In this document: one piece after another, positions 9,532 to 19,612 of the stretch
Layout: each line of letters begins with the position of its first letter
Numbering within the stretch: position 1 is the stretch's first letter
The notes under the pieces: model-generated
What the model saw: only the letters and a program-made list of their open reading frames with translations
Databases searched by the model: none
What the model was told of the DNA's origin: nothing
Program-made: the position numbers and the translations under genes
Assembly: GCA_933822405.4 (NCBI GenBank)
Contig: CAKOGP040001258.1
Location: 1-30,581 of the forward strand
From: Cylindrotheca closterium
Lineage: Eukaryota; Bacillariophyta; Bacillariophyceae; Bacillariales; Bacillariaceae
DNA length: 30,581 nucleotides
Direction of reading: 5' to 3'

Positions 9532-10662
9532 ATGAAACGGAACTGGGTATTCAGGAATCGAGGAGGATGTAAAATATTACAGAGAAGAAACAGGGTATGT
9601 AGCACATATACTCGATTTTTACTCGTTGTGTTTGCGGCCATCAAGTACTTCTGTTTTTCAACTTATTCCACTGAAATGATGATTCTACACGATGCGCGAG
9701 AATTATCACCTCAGCCATATGTACCATCTAGTTTAGAATGTGATATGATGAATGTCAGTCGATCGCATCTACACTATGACATCGTTGACGTTGATGAATG
9801 TGACCTTTTTCTCAACGAAAGTAGGAAATTTCTGTATGGCGAATATCGCAGATACTCGAAAATGCTAGATAACTACTCCGTTGCAGTCCAGAACTTCGAC
9901 ATCGGGATAGATGACGTTCGCCTTGTCAACAAAGATATTCACCCAAGATTTTGTGATTCGCTTAACCTACTGCATCTGTTTGAAGATGGGTTCTTATCCC
10001 AAGTAAACCATGTCCGCCTTGAACCATTACTACCACCAATGCGCCACCCTTCCTTTTGTGAACATCACCGGAAATACTCCCTCAATATCGATTACTTGGT
10101 TCATGACTTTGCATCGATATGTCATAGTATGAAACGGACATCAAGGACAATTTTTTTGGACCTTGGTGCGTCACTCCAGTATCACAATTCACGTAAACGA
10201 AGAGCAAATCCTACCCTCTTGCTCGTCGATGTGTACAATCGTTTTGGCATCAAGTTCGATCACTACTACGCATTTGAACGAACCGAGCTCTCAAGCAATG
10301 AGGTATTCAAAAGCATCCCTGCCCATCTACTTCCCTCGTACCATTGGTTTAACGTGGGCGTCAAATCAGATCCGTTAAGCCAGTACAATCCCTTAAATTC
10401 GATTTTAAAGGCAATGAAAGAGGATGATTTCATTGTTATTAAGATTGACATTGATACCCCAGCAATCGAGCTTCCACTAGCACATCAGCTTTTGAAGGAA
10501 CCTTTTTCAAAGCTTGTCGATCAGTTCTATTTCGAGCACCACGTGCGCATGAAAGGCCTTTTGTACTACTGGAGAAATACTGCAATGGGTACCCTTGAGG
10601 ATTCATTGGATCTATTCACAAGCTTGCGGCAAAGCGGTATTGCTGCACATTCTTGGGTATGA
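9532..10662 (+). CDS. FkbM-type SAM-dependent methyltransferase-like protein, membrane-anchored
   Basis: An intact intronless frame of 376 residues from the ATG at 9532. An in-frame ATG at 9505 would add nine residues; I prefer 9532 because it gives a type II anchor layout. A basic N-terminus (MKRNWVFRNRGG...) is followed by one hydrophobic segment (FLLVVFAAIKYFCFSTY, residues 29-45), suggesting Golgi or ER anchoring with a lumenal catalytic domain. The SAM-binding motif I is probably TIFLDLGAS (about residues 206-214). A later strand block FIVIKIDIDTP (about 300-310) and the end block AAHSWV fit FkbM-like methyltransferases seen in algae and oomycetes. The substrate is unknown; glycans or lipids are possibilities by family analogy. 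This is the only undamaged host-like gene here, flanked by repeats on both sides. Confidence 0.75.
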   Translation: MKRNWVFRNRGGCKILQRRNRVCSTYTRFLLVVFAAIKYFCFSTYSTEMMILHDARELSPQPYVPSSLECDMMNVSRSHLHYDIVDVDECDLFLNESRKFLYGEYRRYSKMLDNYSVAVQNFDIGIDDVRLVNKDIHPRFCDSLNLLHLFEDGFLSQVNHVRLEPLLPPMRHPSFCEHHRKYSLNIDYLVHDFASICHSMKRTSRTIFLDLGASLQYHNSRKRRANPTLLLVDVYNRFGIKFDHYYAFERTELSSNEVFKSIPAHLLPSYHWFNVGVKSDPLSQYNPLNSILKAMKEDDFIVIKIDIDTPAIELPLAHQLLKEPFSKLVDQFYFEHHVRMKGLLYYWRNTAMGTLEDSLDLFTSLRQSGIAAHSWV

Positions 10663-10912
10663 AAAATCATAAACTATTTCACTCATCGAGTCCCAGCCAA
10701 TGTTAACCTTGATGCGGTGTTATTGTCCTTGTTTTGTTTTCAAACATGTTCAAAAGTATTTTATCACATAGGTGGGATGAGTCGATTCTATGTCTTTCAT
10801 ATGCCAAAAGAATATTTTGAAACAGCCCCTCTGAATACCATGACAACTTTTCTTGTCCCTCACAGCCAGCCAGCAAGACAGGTTCTGCTGAAACCCGCCC
10901 GTACGGCGTACG

Positions 10913-11143
10913 TTGACTCATCAATACACGGAGTTCGAGGCAGCTGTCCAACGTTGCGTAAAAGCATACGAAAGCTCAATTGATAATAAAGTGTGTTTGC
11001 ATTCATTCATGATGTTCTGTAACACTGTGCAAAGCGCAATTTTCATCATGGCGCATCCCAAAAAGGTGGCTAGGAGGATGGGGATTGGTCCGGAAAGAAT
11101 CAAAGAAATGTGGGGGCAATTCGAGCGAGTCCCTTTTGCGTAA
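10913..11143 (+). CDS. Small unrecognised ORF (76 aa), possible exon
   Basis: A 76-codon frame (MTHQYTEFEAAVQRCVKAYE ... ERVPFA) with amphipathic, charged composition more protein-like than its neighbours. It lies about 250 bases downstream of the methyltransferase on the same strand. There is no recognised domain and no evidence that it joins to another exon. It could be the end of an unannotated gene or chance. Confidence 0.2.
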   Translation: MTHQYTEFEAAVQRCVKAYESSIDNKVCLHSFMMFCNTVQSAIFIMAHPKKVARRMGIGPERIKEMWGQFERVPFA

Positions 11144-11340
11144 ACTTTGCTAGGGATCCAAATACACATGCAACCGAAGCCGATGTGATAATTGCAACCT
11201 TGATCATAGGTGCCTGTTTCTCGATAGACTGCCACTTCCAATCATTCCATGCCTTTACTCTTGATACAGAGTAAAATCAATCATGAAAGTTGACTTAACG
11301 GTGTATTCGCCAGCATAGCATCTTTTGAGCATGCCGCTAT

Positions 11341-11436
11341 AGAATCTTTCAAATTCAGCCAACTGCTGAAAAAAATTCAGCCAACTGCTGACAATTGCTG
11401 AATTTTTTCAGCATTTGGTCTGAATTCAAAGATTCT
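11341..11436. repeat. Hairpin repeat, copy 1
   Basis: Outer arms AGAATCTTTCAAATTCAG and CTGAATTCAAAGATTCT face each other, and inside are repeated CAGCCAACTGCTGA words and their complements, so almost the whole 96 bases can fold on itself. Copy 2 lies about 200 bases downstream. Confidence 0.8.
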
Positions 11437-11631
11437 GTTTCATCAGATTCCCTTTACATAAAGACAACACATTAGATCCTAGAAGACAATATCTATTTGA
11501 CAACTATAAATCATACAGTCCTTTAAAAGGAAACAAATACAATGTGTGCAATCAAGCAATCAGGTGTTATGTTGCTTGTCTAAGATGGTGTTGAAGGCTT
11601 GGGATTGGCAATCCACACACAGAAGGAAAAG

Positions 11632-11758
11632 GGAATCTTGTACTTTTTCTAACTGTAGAACAAATTCAGCCAACTGCTGAAAAAAATTAACAGTTGTCAG
11701 CAGTTGACTGAATTCCCTGCTGAACCGATTCAGCAGTTGGCCTGAATTCCAAGATTCC
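11632..11758. repeat. Hairpin repeat, copy 2
   Basis: Shares the CAGCCAACTGCTGAAAAAAA-type core and the CTGAATTCCAAGATTCC end with copy 1. GGAATCTTG at 11632-11640 pairs with CAAGATTCC at 11750-11758. The right end of copy 2 can also pair with the left end of copy 1, so the two may be the termini of one roughly 420-bp element. Confidence 0.75.
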
Positions 11759-12914
11759 GTTGTTGCAGATTCTATTGTGTCGCAGGGGTGCGCACACATG
11801 TCACTTATTTAACCATGAAATTGTGGAGACAAAAGGTACATTGTTAGCTTCTATGTACAACATACAGGCAGGTTTCAGCAGAACCTGCCTCTGTTGCAGA
11901 AAACAAGAATGTGGTGACCGGTGGAAACATATTCAAATATCCCCCAATATGATAGTGTCTGCAAGACGGGGTATCATAAATAGATGCAAGGGGACAGACA
12001 GGGTCTCATTGCTTCTCAAGTGGGTTGTGTGGCCAAACAAATTGTAATAAAAATAACTGTCATGTCACCTTCATGAAATGAAAAAAAGCTCAACCAGAAT
12101 CTGGATAGGATTCAAAGAGGTTACGCAGGCACTGCATCTACGTCCTCCAGTGAAAATAACGGATATGGAATCTGGAATCCACAAATGCACAGTTCTATCA
12201 TTTCTCCATGTAGAAAAAAAACTTCATATTTCTCCATTCATTCTATGGTTGGTGCAATGCGTAGAAACATCTGGCCGTAGAAATTAAAAAAACTCAGATG
12301 TTCGTTTGGGAACGAAACAGCAAATTCAACAGTTTGTGTTGCCAGTGAAGCTTTGTATTTATATCTGCACACATACCACAATAAGTCAATGAGATTTTAC
12401 CAAATACAAGACAATAGTATATAGAGGAAGATACTGTGTGAATTTCATTAGCATTGAAACTGACTTTGGTGAGCGAAATAGGGACAATGAAAAGGCAGAA
12501 ATGAAATCATTTTATAGTCTTTCCTTAATATATCCATCCCAACTGAGTGTTGAATGCAAAAATTGCAGCAAATACAATAACACATTGAAAGGAAGACAAT
12601 GATTCAACAATGCATCTAGCAATAGTCTCTCTGGTGAGCAATAGGGGGGAGATGAGCAATTGTTGACAAGGTCAAATACTGTTAATGATGCTATAGATCT
12701 GAGACCGATATAGCCAGACAGTAAGATATAACAGATATTCTATTCTCTTAATGATGTGATGTGATTTTACGATCTCCACAAAAGAGTGAGAGATGACATT
12801 CAATCAAAAGAGAGAATTCAGACAGTAGGTCTGTCTCACATGACACTGACGTGGTGACATGAGATTGGACAATGTGCATGTTGAAGTACGTGTGCACAAA
12901 TGGAATAAGGAATC
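11759..12914. other. AT-rich intergenic; no gene supported
   Basis: Only short frames and A/T-rich sequence. The part next to 12914 should hold the 3' LTR of E2 if one survives, but I could not find a convincing TG...CA pair or polypurine tract. Confidence 0.4.
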
Positions 12915-13409
12915 TCAAGCGAAGATCAGCATCCTATGAGGAAGCCAAAATGGGAGGAATATATCAGCAGGATTCCTAACACTCCCTCTCTTCTGAAAAT
13001 TGGACTTGACTTGAGTTGTATGATGTGCTTGACAGATAAGAAGGTGGTTACCAGCCGCAGAGTAGCTTTCTGCATTGAAGAAATAGCCTTGGAGTATGAT
13101 GACCTGGTTCCAAACATGCCAACTTTTGGGCACCTTTGTTGTTTTCATGAATAGTTGTGCTGTAATGATTGCAGAACTCCTTGCCAATTCCAACAGGTTG
13201 GTCAATTGTCTGAAGAGTTCCTGCAAGGGTAGCACATCCCATATAAGAGCATTATACTCCGCTTCCATAGTAGAAGCTGCAATAGGTCGCATCAATTGAC
13301 TCACTCTTCCAAATGATCGGACAGCCACAGATACAGATTGCATATTGAGCCTCAATGACAACTGATCTGTTGTTGAAGGTGCTGAAGCCAAAGATTCATT
13401 GTCATTCAT
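12915..13409 (-). pseudogene. pol: E2 RNase H remnant joined directly to integrase tail
   Basis: The frame contains MRPIAASTMEAEYNALIWDVLPLQELF, the core of copia RNase H (Glu in MEAE), and ends NPADIF, the usual terminus. Its start overlaps the integrase tail at 13406-13409, leaving no room for the roughly 250-residue RT. Frameshifts near 13050-13150 put the block KGAQKLACLEPGHHTPR in another frame. RNase H would degrade RNA in RNA/DNA hybrids; this copy is broken. Confidence 0.75.
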
Positions 13410-14781
13410 GTTGTGATTCGAATTTGGCTGCGCAGTTCCATCTTCATCTTCACGACAGTCTCCCTCTGGAACCTCAAAAGTGACACTGTGACGGTTCCAT
13501 TCAGCTCTACGGCAACGTTCTTTGGCGATCCGTTGACATAATTGCGCTTTGCGTGCCGCCCGCCATGACTTCCTAGCAAATGCTCAACAGGATTTAACCA
13601 TTTGTTTGCCAATATACTAGGAGGATTTTGGCGATCATGACGCTTTGCACTTGCCAAACCTTCCTTGTCCAAATGCTTTTTGTGGCCATTTTCCAATAGA
13701 TTCTTCCAAGTTGTCGCATCAAATTCAGCAACATCAAACAGTCCTCCCTGATCTGCATTAGGAGGAACTGTTGTGAAAAGGTCGTCTATCACAACATGGT
13801 AATAAGGACTGACGTATCCTGTTTGGAGATTCAAGACACAGCTCACGAGTGAAGAGTGAGTATGAGAGACCCCAAGGAACATTTCTCGCCATGCTTGGGC
13901 ATCTCACTTTGGAATCTTCTTCCTGTCCTGCAGTTTTGAATCCAACACATATGCCGGCGAACCCCACACATGGAGACGTTGAAACCACTGATGATGGTCG
14001 ATCTTGGATTCACCCAGGAGCTCAATTGGCGCTTGCTTGGTATCTTTGTGTGGTACATGATTCCAAAAATAGACTGTATGATCCATAGCAAAGGGCCACA
14101 GCTTGTGATTGACTTGCCAATGCAACAATTGGTGTCAAAGCATGGCACGAGCCCATGTAGTGATGGTTTGGATCGCTCTTTTGGCAGCTCCATTCTGATG
14201 TTGAGCTCCAATTCCAGAGTGATCGATTGTCTGTTTCTGCAACTTGACATCATCCGTGAATCCTTTAGAACTGAAAGGGTGGTTGTCAGCATGGTAAGCC
14301 TTGACCTTGTGACCGTATTCACCAATCAAATGCTTGCTCTTCACAGTTTCTCTAGTGCCAGTGGAGGTCTGGTGATTGATGTCCACAAAACCAGATGCAT
14401 GGTCAACGGACAGAGCTCCTCCAACATATTGCTTGGAAGTCTTCTCTCCGCCAAAAGCATGTGCAAGTCGACTAGGAACAGCCAAGCTATCTGGTCAATG
14501 GAGACCATGTCGCCTGGCTTGAGGTTGTCAACCATCATTTCCTTTTCCTTCTTCCGCTTTTCCTTCCGCTTCAAGCCAGGTGGCTGAGTTGCAGCATCAG
14601 ATCTTGGACTGCGTTGGGGCTGCTTTGAAAGCTGACACACAGTGCACTTGGGACAATTGCAGGACTTGAACTCGTTTTGCTTGGAAGGCAGAGGCCCCAT
14701 TGCTGCATGACCTTCCTTCTTGGTCCACTTGGAGAGCTTCAGAAGCCATTTCATATTCGTATGGTCTGTTTTCGCTTGCAT
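13406..14781 (-). pseudogene. pol: E2 integrase, catalytic Glu replaced by Lys
   Basis: Three frames must be combined. The zinc-binding part shows WH...DHTNM...CNCPKCTVCQ. The core shows the first Asp in GDMVSIDQ, the second in YHADNHPF and, where copia integrases have the third acidic residue (NG.AER), the sequence NGAAKRAI. The codon at 14180-14182 reads AAA on the coding strand, one G-to-A change from Glu. The rest follows through WGSPAYVLDSKLQDRKK, LNLQTGYVSPYYHVV and an acidic tail to 13406. Integrase joins element cDNA to host DNA; without the Glu this one should be inactive. Confidence 0.8.
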
Positions 14782-15375
14782 GCCAGAGAAGCAACTTCTT
14801 CTCTGCCCTGGTCAAATTTGCATTGTTATCATGACCAACATTCAAGAACACACTCATGTTGTCGTCCAAGTGTTCCTCTTCTTCATTTGTGATGATATGG
14901 GCAGCTTCTTCCATGAGACAATTTGGTGGTAGCATCATGTGGAGGTTGTTGCTTGGTTGATATAGAAAGAACAGACTTTCACCATCAGGCAACGTCATCT
15001 TCACTTGTTTTCCATCAAAACAAACATGGCTACTTCTGTGTTGTTGAAAGTAGGACTGTGGTGAGAGCAATCGGATTTGAGCGTCTGGGACGTAGTAAGC
15101 ATTAACACAAATTGACTTGATTGCACCATGCAAATCCCTAACTTTCCATTTCACTTCTCCAACACCCAGCACAGGAATCTTGGATGACAGTCCATTGAGG
15201 CTAGTTGTCCCACAAGCAATCAGTTTGGTAACAAAGTCTTCAAGATTTGGAGTAAGCAAGAGATGCTCCGGTATCGATGACAATTGGTAGTTTGTCCTTG
15301 GAATCAACATTGATGTAGACACTTTGAAGTTCATTGTTGGGATATGACAAAATGTGAGTTTTTATGTTCCAAAAA
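14597..15375 (-). pseudogene. pol: E2 protease and pre-integrase region
   Basis: The protease active site IDTGAS is encoded at 15261-15278 on the minus strand, preceded by LQSVYINVDSKDKLPIV. A one-base shift right after it moves the frame to LLLTPNLEDFVTKL and a long open stretch through GVGEVKWKVRDLHG and YYVPDAQIRLLSPQ, hallmarks of copia proteases with the attached pre-integrase segment. The stretch ends near KKLLLWHA, the first histidine of the integrase zinc-binding motif, and continues in the next frame. Upstream of 15375 the similarity stops and the 166-bp dispersed repeat begins shortly after. Confidence 0.75.
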
Positions 15376-15498
15376 GAAAGTATTCAAGTACGAAGTTTTT
15401 GACACGTACGATCGGATTTTGATCCTGATGTCGGGATTTGATGCAAGTATGCCGGACGCAAGTCTGTCGGACAATGTACATCCACACAAAAAAGGAAT

Positions 15499-15664
15499 CA
15501 TTATTTTGGGAAGTACGTGGTCTGTCCTCCGTACGTCTAGTTTTGTAGTCTGAAAGGATCTGGTAGTCACAAGTTTTCCTTGTCTATATTTCGTCCAGTA
15601 ATTGATCTGTTTTGGCTGACTAGCAGCGCATTTTAACGGTTTATCAGACCCAGAAAGCTCTTTG
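15499..15664. repeat. Dispersed 166-bp repeat R1, copy 1
   Basis: Matches 26482-26647 in the same orientation over 166 bases with a single mismatch by eye (GTACGTC versus GTACGTG). Its left edge is CATTATTTTGGGAAG at both places with unrelated flanks. Its right side is cut by the N gap here. Family unknown; it encodes nothing I recognise. Confidence 0.9.
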
Positions 15665-15674
15665 NNNNNNNNNN
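15665..15674. other. Assembly gap (10 N)
   Basis: Ten N bases, between repeat R1 and the LTR at 15675. The true gap size and content are unknown, so the relation between R1 and the LTR is unresolved. Confidence 1.
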
Positions 15675-16226
15675 TGTTAGAAGTAAGCGATCCAGTGCCG
15701 CCTGCAATCTACCTGTTTCAATTGACTGCGATTTAGCTGTCCAGGTATTGTTGCCTTCTAAGTATGTGAATTTACAGTATATAGAAGTATATAGATCAAT
15801 CAAAGATCCTACTTTATCAACCAATTCACTCGTTGCTTGCAATATATTATAAAAAGTGAGAACAGTCTGTCAACTTCTGACTTTGACTCTTTCTTCTCCA
15901 GCTCAGTGGAAATTCTTAGAATTCTCTCTACGTCAGCCTGACATGCTGCAAGTTCAATCTGTTTATCCGTTCACATTCCACTGTAGTCGGTACTTTGATT
16001 AGTATCCAACTTTGGCTCTTGCTTGAGTCTTGCTTTCTTACATCATCAACAGGATGATTTCCATAGAAATATAATTCGTTTTCTGACTCGCCACGCTCGA
16101 TGTTTTTAGTCGTATCAGTCTTCATTTTTAGTCGTATCAGTCGACATCATTTCTCTATCGTTCACATGCATTCTCTTTTTCTCGTTTCTCCAAATATGTA
16201 CTTCGAAAATCCTAATATATCCAACA
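15675..16226 (-). repeat. LTR, minus orientation (552 bp), same family as E6 LTR
   Basis: On the minus strand it begins TGTTGGATATAT and ends CTTCTAACA, the copia TGTTGG...CTAACA ends. Its full length matches the plus-strand LTR at 29879-30392 with scattered substitutions and small indels. A 22-base tandem duplication at 16103-16146 is private to this copy. Right of it, at 16227, E3 coding sequence begins abruptly, so this LTR, solo or part of an element lost in the gap, marks an insertion or junction in E3. Confidence 0.85.
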
Positions 16227-16295
16227 TCGTCGCCATTGGCAACAGCTTCCTGATAAAGCAAAGGCCATTATTCTTGGAGCATCTTCTGATCCCGC

Positions 16296-18440
16296 ATGAC
16301 GGTCAATCTTCATGACATCTCGGCTGCTGAACTCCTCGACCACTTGCAGGATGCGAGCATGGGGAGTGCTTCTGGTGCTCTTCCTCCTAAAGTGGTTGAC
16401 ACCGCCAGAGACAGCATCCTAGCGCATGTGACTGAACGTCAATCTCTCAAACCTGGAGACATAAAGCGTTTGATGTCGGATAAGCTTGCCGATGTGCCCT
16501 CCAAACCCAAAGGCAAGCAGGAAGCCAAGCAACACGAGATCGTGATAGATGGTAAAACGTATCGATCTGTCAATACAGCTACTGGTTTACCAAAGGATAT
16601 GCTTACTATTAACGCACCTCCTACACCGAGGCGCAATCCAAGACAAAAGACTCGTTATAGTAATGGTAATCGCAATGGGGAGAGAACTGATAATGGCCCT
16701 CCCCCACGAACCAAGCAAGCACAAGAACCTCTGCCACCAACTACTACAGAGTATAAGAATCCGAGCTCTGCAGTGAAGTCTCGTGAACGCGATTGGGAGC
16801 GACTGCGACAATACTCTGCATGGTTGCCTAAGCTCGTAATTCAGAAAACTTTTGACTGTACAACTCAGTTGGCTCGCATTCCCATGAGTGCCCACCTTCA
16901 ACGTCACTACCGTTCACCGTTCCCAGCGCTTAATGTCAACAGACGAAATGAAGGTTTAGCCACCGATACCGTCTATGCTGACACGCCAGACATTGAACAT
17001 GGACATGTGGCAGCCCAGTTCTATGTGGGACTATCCTCTCTTGTTAGCGACGTCTATGGTGTCACTTTGGATGCTCAATTTCTCCAGACATTACAGGACA
17101 ACGTACGGAAGCGAGGAGCACCATCCAAACTTGTGAGCGATCGGGCTCAAGCACAAGTTTCCAAAGCAGTGAAAGACTACCTCCGTTGGCTATGCATCGA
17201 TGACTGGCAAAGCGAACCGCATCGCCAGAACCAGAACCCAGCCGAACGAAGATACCAAGATGTTAAACGATTAGCCAACAGGATTCTGGACCGCACCGGA
17301 GCACCTCCTACTCTATGGCTCCTAGCCCTTCGCTATGCATCTTTTGTCTACAACTATACTGCTGTCAAGGGCCTTGGATGGGTGACTCCAATCCAAGCGC
17401 TGACCGGTATAACCCCGGATATTAGTGTACTCCTTTGTTTCCACTTTTATGAAAAGGTATACTATAAAACGGAAGAACCGGCCTTCCCTTCTGACTCTCC
17501 GGAGTCCCTTGGCTACATGGTAGGCATTGTTGAGCACGTTGGTCATGCCATGACCTACAAGATCCTGAACCCAGAAACGAATAAAATATTGTTTTGTTCG
17601 GAAATCCGCTCTGCTTCAACTGACACTGATCCCAACAAACGTCTTCATACATCTGATGGGGAGGGCTTGTCAGCCCCTACAATAATCAAATCCAGAAACG
17701 ACAAGACTAAAGTTCAAACCATTCTTTATTCCAGTGACGACGAATCAGACTCTGAAGACGTTCTTGTGGAAAACAGTGATCTCATTGGTTGAACATTCCT
17801 TCTTAAACCAGATAAAGAAGGCTATGTCAGACGTGCTGAGATTGTTGAGCTTATTGACAAGCATGAGCACAACAGAACCAACAAGCCTGAACATATTCGT
17901 TTTTGTGTGAGCATTAACAAAGGTGGATACGATGATATCATGGCATACAACAAGATCCTAGAGCGCTTGGAAGCCGATCTGGAGAACCCAATAGTTTGGA
18001 AGTTCAAGCGAATCATCTCCCATCAGGGACCACTTTGACCTGACCATCCATCCTACATGGGTTCAACCTACAACGTAACCATTGAATGGGAGAATGGGGA
18101 GATCACTCCCAAACCACTGAGCATCATTGGAGCCGATGACCCAGTGGCATGTGCTAGATACGCTAGAGAGAACAATCTACTGGGTTTACCTGGTTGGAAA
18201 CCCTTTAGAAGTATAGCAAAGAAGAAGAAGAAACTTTTTTGCCTAATTAACCAAGCCAAGCTCAGATCGTTCAGTACAGCACCAAGATACATGTACGGAT
18301 TCAAGATCCCGAAGGACTACAAAGATGCCCTTCGGCTTGACAAGCTCCACGGCAACACCAAATGGCAGGATGCCACAAAAGGCGAGATGGATCAGCTTGC
18401 CGAGTACAAGGTCTTCATTGATTTGGGGAGGGGAACTGAC
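16296..18440 (+). pseudogene. pol: E3 pol N-terminal half: integrase with intact DDE, to RT start
   Basis: One frame from 16296 to about 18440 with two TGA codons (17790-17792 and 18036-18038). The first 498 residues are open. A basic, Pro-rich linker (about 105-160) precedes the integrase, with catalytic Asp229 (YADTP), Asp282 (VSDRAQ) and Glu317 (NPAERRY), a DD(34)E spacing. The block SDSPESLGYMVGIVEHVGHA is the integrase C-terminal region. After the stops come a chromo-like segment (STYNVTIEWENGEI) and an RT start (WQDATKGEMDQLAEYKVFIDLG). Just upstream of 16296 another frame reads KAIILGASSDPA, suggesting a frameshift. Both TGAs sit in otherwise conserved sequence. Confidence 0.85.
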
Positions 18441-18850
18441 CAACCAACGATTAATACTGAGTGACTCTTTCAGAGTCAAGTAGCTCGGATGTATCGCATT
18501 CTGGATGATCTCCCTTCTCCAATGGTGACCACACGTTGGTCTTTGGCTTTTGACCAAACATGCATTGGTAGCTATCTACCATGCGGTCAATGTACTTCTT
18601 TGGGTGCATGCAAAGTGCCCCATGCTTGTCCCTGTAGAAGTCACATCCAAGGTGGAACTCAAGTGGTCCTGTGCCCTTCCGCTTGAACTTGTAGACTTTG
18701 ATCAGTTTGTCTACAAAAGCTTGTGGGTCTTTCATTGCCATCGCGAGGTCGTCAACATACACTCCCACATACTCGTAGGAGGACCCGTCAGCAGTTGGCC
18801 TCATCCAAATATCTGGCTTAGACATGCTGAAAACCTCTGATGCCACATTT
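18440..18850 (-). pseudogene. pol: Inverted RT palm segment inside E3 (YVDD)
   Basis: Read on the minus strand: MSKPDIWMRPTADGS, then the catalytic motif EYVGVYVDDLAMAM, then GTGPLEFHLGCDFYRD, PKKYIDRM, and SPLEKGDHPECDTSELLD. These are consecutive parts of a copia RT of the same family as the flanking E3 RNase H. The expected QYQS after ERVT reads QY-stop-S (CAA to TAA). On the plus strand E3 breaks off just before this segment and resumes just after it with the part expected downstream of it. It is either an in-place inversion or a reversed copy from a sister element. Confidence 0.85.
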
Positions 18851-19584
18851 TTTTGCTCAAACGTAATCCGTACAAAGCTCTTGACACAATAAATGTCACT
18901 ACCGCGGTAATGACTCTGTCGAGTTTTAGATCAGCACCCAGAGTTGGTCATTTGAACTCTGCAAAGCGGGTTTGTGGCTATCTAGTAAAGTTCAAGGAAG
19001 CTTGTATCCGTTTCCGCACTGGACTACCCGATTACAGTGATGTCCCAGAACCTGTATTAGATTGGGCCAATTCTGTATATGGCTGTCCAACTGAAGAGAT
19101 TCCAAGAGATGCAACCCCCCACTTGGGCTTGCAGTCATCCTCACTCACTATGTGGATGCAAATCTCTACCACTGTCTTTTGACAGGCCGGTCTGTTGCGG
19201 GTTCATTCACATGATGAATGGGGCTCCAATCGATTTCTTTTCAAAGAAGCAGTCAACCGTTGAGACTGCTACTTATAGTTCTGAGTTTGTGGCTGCCCGA
19301 ACCTGTGTTGAACAGATTATGGACCTGAGGTACCTTGGTGTGATAATGAATCTGTTGTGAACAGTTCTTCCCGACCTGAAGCAAAACTACACAAGCGACA
19401 TGTTGCATTATCATTCCACCATGTGAGAGAAGCAGTAGCATCCAACATGTTATCGTTTATCCATGTTGACGATGTTCTCAACCCCGCTGATATTCTCAGC
19501 AAGCATTGGGGCCGTCAGCAAATCTGGCCACTATTACGGACTCTAATGTTCTGGTCTGGTGATACTGCTGATCAAGAGGAATAG
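18851..19584 (+). pseudogene. pol: E3 RT thumb and RNase H end
   Basis: Begins near VTTAVMTLSSFRSAPRVGHL, the block that follows the RT palm, and continues through YSDVPEPVLDWANSVYG. A frameshift near 19125 moves the reading to HYVDANLYHCLLTGRSVAG. Another leads to IDFFSKKQSTVETATYSSEF with RTCVEQIMDLRYLGV. A last one leads to KLHKRHVALSFHHVREAVAS, ending NPADILSKHWGRQQIWPLL and FWSGDTAD before the stop at 19584. RNase H acidic residues are present (VDAN, STVE). The final block is the usual C-terminus of this copia family. Three or more frameshifts make it non-functional. Confidence 0.8.
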
Positions 19585-19612
19585 GTCCTCTCACTTTGCC
19601 CCATTTGGGGAG

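Larger units (their letters stand above)
12915..15375 (-). mobile_element. Ty1/copia-like element E2, RT deleted, degenerate
   Basis: Read on the minus strand from about 15375: protease, zinc-binding pre-integrase, integrase core, integrase C-terminal part, then RNase H. The RT expected between integrase and RNase H is absent. Several frameshifts break the frame. Gag and both LTRs were not found. A different family from E1 and E3 by its integrase (QHQNGAAKRAI) and its RNase H (STMEAEYNAL). Confidence 0.85.

Noticed and set aside
12290..12914. 3' LTR of E2
   Set aside because: Several TG and CA words occur, but no consistent inverted ends, polypurine tract or duplicate copy could be found.
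13970..14587. 205-residue plus-strand ORF opposite the E2 integrase
   Set aside because: Antisense shadow of integrase coding sequence.
15335..15343. TGTTGGGAT as an LTR start
   Set aside because: The E2 protease reading (SYPNNELQSVYINV) continues straight through these bases on the minus strand.
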